DNA of 12,250 nt, from assembly GCA_023417665.1 (NCBI GenBank), contig JAEZFA010000143.1:1-12250 (forward strand), read 5' to 3'. The notes beneath the pieces are model-generated. The model saw nothing but the letters and a program-made list of their open reading frames with translations. It was not told the DNA's origin and did no database searches. The position numbers and the translations under genes are program-made. Positions 6,929-12,250 of this stretch are shown here, one piece after another. Origin of the DNA: Pseudomonadota bacterium. GTDB taxonomy: Bacteria > Pseudomonadota > Alphaproteobacteria > Rhizobiales > Xanthobacteraceae. How positions within the stretch are numbered: the first letter of the stretch is position 1; each line of letters begins with the position of its first letter.

Positions 6929-6964
6929 GACCGATATAACGCGCGAAGGCCGCGGAAGTTTCCG

Positions 6965-7552
6965 CTATTTGCGGGCCACGATGACGTGGATCGGGTTGCC
7001 GGAAGAAGCGCTGATGACTTCATTCTCCGCAAGAATTTCGTGCGGCGCCAGTGCGTCGCGAACGATCTGCGGATCGAAGCCGGCATAGCGGCGCCCACGC
7101 GGGTCGCGCCAGTCCGTTTTCGCGTCCGTGCGCCAGCTGAGATAAAGCACGCCGCCGGGCTTCAAGATTTCCAGCATCCTGCGCACGGCCGGCACGATTT
7201 CGTCCTGCGGAAGATGCATGATGACGGTTTCGCAAAGCACGTTGTCGAATGCGGCATCGGCAATGCCGTCGAGCGGCGGCAGGGCGGCGTAGTGGAATTC
7301 GATCGCGGGATGGCGCCTGCGTGCTTCCGCGAGCAGGCCGTGCGAGGCGTCGTAGCCGGTCACCGCGAAGCCGTTCGCAGCGAGCCATGCCGCGTCGCGC
7401 CCGCTGCCCGAGCCGATGTCGGCGACGCTGCCGGGCTTGAAGTGATTTCGCACTATCGTCTGCAGGTCTTCCGCGATCGGCTGGGAATCCCAGTCATCCG
7501 CGAAATCGCCGGGCGCTTTGTCGTAAGCGGCCAGCGTTTCGCGGTCGGGCAT
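6965..7552 (-). CDS. class I SAM-dependent methyltransferase
   Basis: A 195-residue Rossmann-fold methyltransferase of the Methyltransf_11/25 type. Motif I is VADIGSGSGRDA (about 43-54) for S-adenosylmethionine binding. It is followed by the acidic ribose-binding residue D68 in TGYDAS. A motif IV-like segment, NVLCETVIMHLP, lies at about 104-115, and LKPGGVLYLSWR at about 130-141 is the typical post-motif strand. The methyl acceptor cannot be read from the sequence. The start codon follows the glyS stop after one nucleotide (TGA-C-ATG), and GAGGG at 7558-7562, inside the end of glyS, is a good ribosome-binding site. Co-transcription and translational coupling with glyS are therefore likely. 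Whether it has a link to tRNA or translation is only a guess from this position. A terminator-like hairpin follows it. Confidence 0.9.
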   Translation of the reverse strand: MPDRETLAAYDKAPGDFADDWDSQPIAEDLQTIVRNHFKPGSVADIGSGSGRDAAWLAANGFAVTGYDASHGLLAEARRRHPAIEFHYAALPPLDGIADAAFDNVLCETVIMHLPQDEIVPAVRRMLEILKPGGVLYLSWRTDAKTDWRDPRGRRYAGFDPQIVRDALAPHEILAENEVISASSGNPIHVIVARK

Positions 7553-7553
7553 G

Positions 7554-9677
7554 TCAGCCCTCGATCCGGGAAAAGTCCGCGACGTGCCGCGTCGCTTCGC
7601 GAATGCGGTTCAGGAGCTTCAGGCGGTTCTCGCGCAGCGCTTTGTCTTCGGCGTTGACGATCACCTTGTCGAAAAAGGCATCGACCGGCGCGCGGAGTGT
7701 TGCCATGGCGCGCATGGCGGCTGCGAAATCTTCCTGCTTCAGCGCGGCATCGATCGCGGTTTCGGCGGTCTTGATCGCGCTCGCGAGCGCCTTTTCTTCC
7801 GCGGCTTCGAGTTTTGCGGCATCGGGTTCGCCGGAATAGGTCGCCTTGTCCTTCTTCTCCTCGATCGCAAGGATGTTCGCTGCGCGCTTGTAGCCTGCGA
7901 GCAGGTTCTTGCCGTCTTCGGTGTCGAGGAATTTGCCGAGTGCTTCCACGCGCCGCGTGATCAGCAGAAGGTCGTCCTGTCCTTCGAGCGCGAACACCGC
8001 GTCCACGAGGTCGTGCCGCGCGCCGGCGTCGCGCAGGTAAACCTTCAGGCGGTCGCCGAAGAAGGCGAGGAGGTCTTCTTCGGGAGAAATGCTCGGCGCG
8101 TCTTTGATGTTTTTCGGAGTTGGCATGGCAGGGAGTGCCGCGAGCGCCTTGCGGAAAGCTCCGTCAAGCAGCGGCAGCCTCAGGTTGTTGTCGAGGAGGA
8201 TGCGGATGACGCCGAGTGCGGCGCGCCGCAGCGCATAGGGGTCCTTCGAGCCGGTCGGCTTTTCGTTGATCGCCCAGAAGCCCGCGAGCGTATCGATCTT
8301 GTCGGCGAGCGCGACGGCAATCGAAACCGGCGCATTCGGCACGCGGTCGTTCGGCCCTTGCGGCTTGTAGTGATCCTCGCAGGCCGCGGCGACCTCCGCG
8401 TCAAGCCCTTCGGCGAGCGCGTAATACTTTCCCATCAGCCCTTGCACTTCGGGAAACTCGCCGACGACTTCGGTCAAGAGGTCGGCCTTGGCGAGATGCG
8501 CGGCCTGTTCCGCCTTTGCGGCATCCGCGCCCGCGACCGGGGCAAGTGTTTTCGCAAGACTTGCGATGCGTTCGATGCGAGCGGCCTGCGAGCCCAGCTT
8601 TTCGTGGAAGGTGATCTGCTCGAATTTCGGCAGCCGCGCTTCCAGTCTGGTCTTTCGGTCGGTGTCCCAGAAGAACTTCGCGTCGGAAAGCCGCGCACGG
8701 ATGACGCGGGCATTCCCCGCCTTGATCGCTTCGCCGCCGTCGGTCGCTTCGAGGTTCGAAACCAGAATGAACTTATTCGCAAGCTTGCCGGTCTTCGGAT
8801 CGCGCAGCACGAAACATTTCTGGTTGATGCGGATGGTGGCGCGGATGACCTCCGGCGGAATGTCGAGGAACGCCGCCTCGAACTCGCCCATCAGCACGAC
8901 CGGCCATTCGACCAGACCCGCGACTTCTTCGAGCAGCGCCTCGTCCTCGACCAGTTCGAGCCCCTGCGCGAGCGCGATGTTCCTCGCATCCGCAAGGATG
9001 ATTTCCTTGCGCCGGTCGGCGTCGAGCACAACGCGCGCTTTCTCGAGCTTCGCCGCGTAGTCATCGAGCCGCTTCACCGTGATCTCGCCCGACGACATCA
9101 CGCGATGGCCGAGCGTCATGTTGCCGGATTGAATGCCGTCGATGTCGAAGCGCACGACTTCCGGGTCTTCGGTTTCCGGTCCGAAGGTGCAGATGATCGA
9201 ATGCAGCGGCCGCACCCAGGTCAGCGAGCCGGGGTGTTCGGATTCTTTGCCCCAGCGCATGGATTTCGGCCAGGGGAAGGAGCGCACGATCGAAGGGATC
9301 AGCTCCGCGATTACGTCCTGCGTGGCGCGGCCCTTTTTCTCGGTGATCGCGATATAGAAGTCGCCCTTCTTGTCGTTCTGGACTTTCGCTTCCGCAATCG
9401 ACGTCAAGCCGGCGGCTTTCAGGAAGCCCTGGATCGCGCCTTCCGGCGCGCCGCCGCGCGGGCCCTTCGTTTCTTCCTTCAGGTCCGCCTGTCTCAAAGG
9501 TAGCCCATGGATCGAGAGCGCAAGGCGGCGCGGCGTGACGAAGGCTTTCGCGCCTTCATAGGTCAGGCCGCCGTTCACCAATGCATCGGTGACCAGCTTT
9601 TTCAGGTTCTCCGACGCCTGCCGTTGCATGCGGGCGGGAATTTCTTCGGAGAAAAGTTCTAGGAGAAGATCGGGCAT
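7554..9677 (-). CDS. glyS: glycine-tRNA ligase beta subunit
   Basis: A 707-residue beta subunit of the bacterial alpha2beta2 glycyl-tRNA synthetase, which charges tRNA-Gly in the cytosol together with the catalytic alpha subunit (GlyQ). The N-terminus MPDLLLELFSEEIPARM is diagnostic. Other conserved blocks are FVTPRRLAL (about 47-54), FPWPKSMRWG (about 134-143), a segment around NQKCFVLRD (about 285-293), TEVVGEFPEVQG (about 402-413, HD-like region) and GSKDPYALRRAALG (about 476-489). The DALR-like anticodon-binding end contains GYKRAANIL (about 595-603) and PVDAFFDKVIVNAED (about 664-678). Length is normal and all key blocks are intact. The ribosome-binding site is poor. glyQ is not next to it: the acyltransferase and the protease gene lie upstream, so glyQ should be beyond the right edge. 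The methyltransferase follows after one nucleotide. Confidence 0.97.
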   Translation of the reverse strand: MPDLLLELFSEEIPARMQRQASENLKKLVTDALVNGGLTYEGAKAFVTPRRLALSIHGLPLRQADLKEETKGPRGGAPEGAIQGFLKAAGLTSIAEAKVQNDKKGDFYIAITEKKGRATQDVIAELIPSIVRSFPWPKSMRWGKESEHPGSLTWVRPLHSIICTFGPETEDPEVVRFDIDGIQSGNMTLGHRVMSSGEITVKRLDDYAAKLEKARVVLDADRRKEIILADARNIALAQGLELVEDEALLEEVAGLVEWPVVLMGEFEAAFLDIPPEVIRATIRINQKCFVLRDPKTGKLANKFILVSNLEATDGGEAIKAGNARVIRARLSDAKFFWDTDRKTRLEARLPKFEQITFHEKLGSQAARIERIASLAKTLAPVAGADAAKAEQAAHLAKADLLTEVVGEFPEVQGLMGKYYALAEGLDAEVAAACEDHYKPQGPNDRVPNAPVSIAVALADKIDTLAGFWAINEKPTGSKDPYALRRAALGVIRILLDNNLRLPLLDGAFRKALAALPAMPTPKNIKDAPSISPEEDLLAFFGDRLKVYLRDAGARHDLVDAVFALEGQDDLLLITRRVEALGKFLDTEDGKNLLAGYKRAANILAIEEKKDKATYSGEPDAAKLEAAEEKALASAIKTAETAIDAALKQEDFAAAMRAMATLRAPVDAFFDKVIVNAEDKALRENRLKLLNRIREATRHVADFSRIEG

Positions 9678-9698
9678 TGCGGGACCGTTCTTGCGTTT

Positions 9699-9737
9699 GG
9701 CGAGTGCCTATCAAGCCTGCCCGGCCTTGTCACGCGG
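9699..9737. repeat. 39-bp direct repeat, copy 1 (between acyltransferase and glyS)
   Basis: It matches 11647-11685 at 37 of 39 positions, with mismatches at 9719 and 9734. It lies in the 69-nt gap between the acyltransferase stop and the glyS start. Read on the minus strand in the frame of the upstream protease gene, it still encodes RDKAGQA and a TGA stop. The true protease end is GDKAGKA and a TGA stop. This copy is therefore a remnant or duplicate of that gene's 3' end. Confidence 0.88.
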
Positions 9738-9746
9738 GCGTCGCCG

Positions 9747-11597
9747 TCAGGGCTTGCCGCCGAGCGCCCACCAGAACGCTTCCTTGAATTGCAGATAGAA
9801 CCAGTCGGCCCCATAGGGCACGGAGAGGTGATTGTCGTCCCGGTAGAGTGTCACGCCGTTCACATAGGGGCGGCACAGGGTCTGGTCGCAGAAGGCCGGC
9901 AGCGGGTCGATGAGCCGGACCTCGGGGTGCCTGGCGGCTGCCGCCTGCAACGCGCGCATGGTTTCGTGCCGCCGCGCCTCGACTTCCGCGCGCGGCAGCG
10001 CGCAGCGGTCCGGGCTTTCGCCATAGCGCTGCGCGCGGAACAGGCAGACACCACCTTTGTAGCGGAATTCCGGCACCGGCCCGATCAGCAGCACGCGCTT
10101 CACGCCCTTCTTCAGCAGCGCTTCGATTTCGGCTTCCGCGCCGAGGTAACGTCCCGGCACCGGATTCCAGCGGTAATGGATGATCGCGAAATCGCCGCCC
10201 ACCTGCGAGCTGCGCGTCAGCGCGATCCCGTGCTTCCGGGTTTCGCGGACCAGCGCTTCTTCCAGCCGGTCGGAATGCGAGTCCCCGATCAGGATGCCGC
10301 GCTGTCCTTTCGTGTCCTCGCAGCGGGTCGCGGGACATTCGGCGGCGTCCACAAAGGCTTGCGAGGAAGCCGCCACGATCGGGTCGCGTGAAGTCTTCCA
10401 GTAGGCGTAGCCGCCGACCGCGCCGGTCAGCGCGGCAAGCGCGAGTGAGACGACAATCGCCTTCATCACCATGCCGCGGCTTGCTTTCGCGAGGTCCGCG
10501 GTTTCGCGAATTCGCCGCGACGGTTTCTCGACGAGATAGTAAGTCGCGACCGCGAGCGCGAAAGAGAGTGCGGCCATGATGACATCGCGCGTCAGCGAGG
10601 CGTCGCCATATTGCGCAATCCGCGCAAGCGAGATCATCGGCCAGTGCCACAAGTACCAGCTATAGGAGACGAGCCCGATGAACGTCATCGGCCGCGACGA
10701 GATCAGCCGCACCGGCAGTGCGTTCGGTGCGGCAAAACCCGCCGCGATCACAAGCACGGTACCGAGCACCGGAAAAATCGCGACCCAGCCGGGAAAGCGC
10801 GTGGTTTCGTCGATCGCAAACAGCGGCACGCCGATCAGCGCAAGACCCGCGAGCGCAAGGAGAGTGGCCGTTCCGGCGCCGAGCCGCCGCAGAATTCCGT
10901 TCTGCAGGAATCCGATCGCGCCGCCGGCCGCGAATTCCCACGCGCGCCAGTGCATCAGATAGAAAGCGTAGTTCCGGTCGCGCAGCGGCGTTTGCAGGAT
11001 GCAGCCGATCAGGCTGACGACGAATACCACTGCGGCTGCAATCGCCAGCACGCGGTAGAAGGTTTCGTTGCGCCGCCGTGCGAACACGAAGCACAGAAAC
11101 AGCAAAAGCGGCACAACGAGGTAGAACTGCTCCTCGACCGACAGCGACCAGGTATGCAGGAGCGGCTTCTCATAGGCGTCGATGTCGAAATAGCCCTGCT
11201 TGCTCAGGAAATAGAAGTTGGAAGCAAACAGCGACGCCGTGACCGCCGACAGCACATACCATTGCCACTCGTAAGGCGAGACAAGGATGATCGCGGCGGC
11301 AATCGTGGTCGCGATGATCGTGACGAATAGCGGCGGGAACAACCGCAACGCGCGGCGCGCATAGAATTGCGCGAAAGAGAACTTTCCCGCGGCAAGCTCC
11401 TGCACGATGTGGTTGACGATCAGATAGCCGGAGATAACGAAGAACACATCGACGCCGATGAAGCCGCCGGTGACGAAGGGAACGTTCGCATGAAAGGCCA
11501 CGACCGCGAGCACCGCGATCGCACGCAGCCCGTCGATATGGGCAATGCGGTTTGCGCCGGTCTCGGCGGCGGAAAGCGGGCCTGCGGCGGGGATCAT
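9747..11597 (-). CDS. OafA/YrhL-type membrane acyltransferase with C-terminal SGNH domain
   Basis: A 616-residue inner-membrane O-acyltransferase (Acyl_transf_3) fused to a periplasmic SGNH hydrolase-like domain. This architecture is known for O-acetylation of cell-surface polysaccharides such as O-antigen. The membrane part (about 20-400, roughly ten helices) shows HIDGLRAIAVLAVVAFH with the expected catalytic H36. It is followed by GGFIGVDVFFVISGYLI, the Arg-rich FYARRALRLFPP (about 78-89), HTWSLSVEEQFYL (about 148-160) and SYSWYLWHWP. The SGNH part begins near 430, with GDSHSD (about 438-443) carrying the serine nucleophile S440. It ends with RDDNHLS (D587, H590). The frame is open to 11762, but MIPAAGPLSA at 11597 is preferred because the upstream part is arginine-rich and antisense-like and would overlap the protease gene. 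The target glycan is unknown. The gene is bracketed by a 39-bp direct repeat, suggesting a later arrival in this locus. Confidence 0.93.
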   Translation of the reverse strand: MIPAAGPLSAAETGANRIAHIDGLRAIAVLAVVAFHANVPFVTGGFIGVDVFFVISGYLIVNHIVQELAAGKFSFAQFYARRALRLFPPLFVTIIATTIAAAIILVSPYEWQWYVLSAVTASLFASNFYFLSKQGYFDIDAYEKPLLHTWSLSVEEQFYLVVPLLLFLCFVFARRRNETFYRVLAIAAAVVFVVSLIGCILQTPLRDRNYAFYLMHWRAWEFAAGGAIGFLQNGILRRLGAGTATLLALAGLALIGVPLFAIDETTRFPGWVAIFPVLGTVLVIAAGFAAPNALPVRLISSRPMTFIGLVSYSWYLWHWPMISLARIAQYGDASLTRDVIMAALSFALAVATYYLVEKPSRRIRETADLAKASRGMVMKAIVVSLALAALTGAVGGYAYWKTSRDPIVAASSQAFVDAAECPATRCEDTKGQRGILIGDSHSDRLEEALVRETRKHGIALTRSSQVGGDFAIIHYRWNPVPGRYLGAEAEIEALLKKGVKRVLLIGPVPEFRYKGGVCLFRAQRYGESPDRCALPRAEVEARRHETMRALQAAAARHPEVRLIDPLPAFCDQTLCRPYVNGVTLYRDDNHLSVPYGADWFYLQFKEAFWWALGGKP

Positions 11598-11628
11598 CGT
11601 CGGCTCGGAGCGGAAGGTCTTTGACAAA

Positions 11629-11645
11629 GGCGGAGCGCTTCCGCC
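11629..11645. repeat. hairpin between the protease and acyltransferase genes
   Basis: On the minus strand GGCGGA and TCCGCC pair around a 5-nt loop, followed by TTTGT. It lies just after the protease stop and could be a weak terminator for that gene. The T-run is only three bases, so this is uncertain. It is immediately next to direct-repeat copy 2. Confidence 0.35.
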
Positions 11646-11646
11646 G

Positions 11647-11685
11647 GGCGAGTGCCTATCAAGCCTTCCCGGCCTTGTCACCCGG
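11647..11685. repeat. 39-bp direct repeat, copy 2 (3' end of the protease gene)
   Basis: It matches 9699-9737 at 37 of 39 positions and lies 1948 bp from it. This copy spans the last codons and stop of the protease gene (stop at 11659-11661) plus 12 nt beyond. Since here it is part of a longer reading frame, it is probably the original copy. Confidence 0.88.
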
Positions 11686-12250
11686 CCGCGGTTTCGCGGG
11701 TGCCTGTGCCTGCGCAAGCCGCAATACGAACAGAAGCATCGCGAGCGTGAAGGCCAGCACATAGGCGAACAGCAGCAGCCCCCAGGTTTGGGCGCCGAGC
11801 CGGAACAGGTTGATCTGCGAAAGATAGATCGGGAAGTTCAGGAAGAAGTGCAGCGCGACACCAAGGAGTGCCGCCCACCAGACGCTGCGTCCCTCCGCGA
11901 AGCGCTGGAACACGAGCGCGATCATCGCGCCATGCAGCAGGCACACCATCAGCCGTTCCGCGAGAAAGCCGTGAAAGGCATAGAACGGAAGTGACGCGAG
12001 TTGCGGCTGACGCGCGAGCCGTTCGGCGATGAACCAGATTTCGCCGGCGCCGAAGCCGAGCCCTACCGCGAGCGCGACCGCGACCGCATTTTGCGGCGTG
12101 AGATGTTTGCGCAAGGACGGCAGCACGAGCGAGAACCACTTCGCCGGCTCCTCGATCAGCGGCGCATAGAACAGCGAGATCGCCGTCAGCAATCCGCCGG
12201 GCCCGATCCATTGCAGCAGCAGTTCGTGCAGCGGCAGCCGGATCAGATAG
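11659..12250 (-). CDS. PrsW/YhfC-like putative intramembrane metalloprotease, 5' end beyond the window
   Basis: The frame is open to the right edge, so only the last 196 residues are seen. It is a multi-helix membrane protein with the motif IEEPAKW (about 32-38 of the visible part), matching the EExxK signature of PrsW- and CPBP-like putative intramembrane metalloproteases. A second conserved-looking block, GLGFGAGEIWFIAE, lies at about 64-77. Histidines inside helices (LLHGAMIALVF and ALHFFLNFP) could complete a metal site. The final residues, APAKPRPGDKAGKA, are a short polar cytoplasmic tail. The internal TTG at 12192 is not the true start, because the frame and hydrophobic sequence continue upstream. 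The stop is followed by the acyltransferase gene in the same direction. Assignment to PrsW, YhfC or another CPBP-like group is uncertain, and proteolytic activity is an inference. Confidence 0.75.
   Translation of the reverse strand, partial: YLIRLPLHELLLQWIGPGGLLTAISLFYAPLIEEPAKWFSLVLPSLRKHLTPQNAVAVALAVGLGFGAGEIWFIAERLARQPQLASLPFYAFHGFLAERLMVCLLHGAMIALVFQRFAEGRSVWWAALLGVALHFFLNFPIYLSQINLFRLGAQTWGLLLFAYVLAFTLAMLLFVLRLAQAQAPAKPRPGDKAGKA

Noticed and set aside
6553..7098. 181-codon minus-strand frame ending in an ATGA overlap with the ppdK start
   Set aside because: It runs through the DUF3096 gene and the methyltransferase end in another frame. The overlap could be coupling, but the protein has no domain and the better-supported genes explain the region.
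7551..9503. 650-codon plus-strand open frame
   Set aside because: It is antisense to glyS, which has all of its conserved blocks. The composition is of the shadow type and no domain is recognisable.
9730..10650. 306-codon minus-strand frame inside the acyltransferase gene
   Set aside because: It is an alternative frame of the acyltransferase/SGNH gene, with no motif of its own.
11619..11629. CTTTGACAAAG odd palindrome containing TTGACA, resembling a -35 box
   Set aside because: TTGACA is on the plus strand, opposite to the genes here, and no -10 box or downstream plus-strand gene follows.
11598..11762. N-terminal extension of the acyltransferase to 11762
   Set aside because: The extra 55 residues are basic, overlap the end of the protease gene in another frame, and precede the usual start of this family, so the start at 11597 was used.

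Overview
The window looks like chromosomal DNA of a high-GC alphaproteobacterium, most likely a member of the Hyphomicrobiales (Rhizobiales). This rests on strong G/C preference at third codon positions, compact gene spacing, and family-level resemblance of the M48 protease, the SleB-type hydrolase, DUF3096, glyS and ppdK to proteins of that order. It is an inference, not a database result. There are no rRNA, tRNA, CRISPR or transposase genes, and no gene-free stretch longer than about 200 bases.

Layout. At the left end is an M48/HtpX-like membrane metalloprotease on the plus strand. It converges on a minus-strand DUF4031 gene, and the two stop codons share one CTAG. Next comes a short region with two overlapping small-ORF candidates, of which the plus-strand 46-residue membrane peptide is the better one. 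From 1744 to the right edge every recognised gene is on the minus strand. In transcription order (right to left) these are: a PrsW/YhfC-like intramembrane protease cut by the window edge; an OafA-type acyltransferase with a C-terminal SGNH domain; glyS (glycyl-tRNA synthetase beta subunit); a class I SAM methyltransferase; a terminator-like hairpin; a 45-residue DUF3096 membrane peptide; ppdK (pyruvate phosphate dikinase); meaB (GTPase chaperone of methylmalonyl-CoA mutase); and a SleB-type cell-wall hydrolase.

How the genes relate. glyS and the methyltransferase are one nucleotide apart and almost certainly co-transcribed. ppdK and meaB are separated by 10 nucleotides and probably form a second unit ending in the cell-wall hydrolase. 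PPDK links pyruvate and PEP, and MeaB supports the propionate/methylmalonyl route into the TCA cycle, so the pair has a loose central-carbon theme. The M48 protease, acyltransferase, SleB hydrolase and small membrane peptides concern the cell envelope.

The most interesting signal is a 39-bp direct repeat (37 of 39 identical) flanking the acyltransferase gene. One copy is the 3' end of the protease gene including its stop codon. The other lies between the acyltransferase and glyS and still carries the last codons of the protease. This suggests that the acyltransferase was inserted into, or arose by duplication within, an ancestral protease-glyS junction. Other points are an elaborate nested inverted repeat in the ppdK leader and a terminator-like hairpin directly in front of the DUF3096 ribosome-binding site. 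Otherwise the region is ordinary housekeeping and envelope sequence, and I see no clear new multi-gene system.
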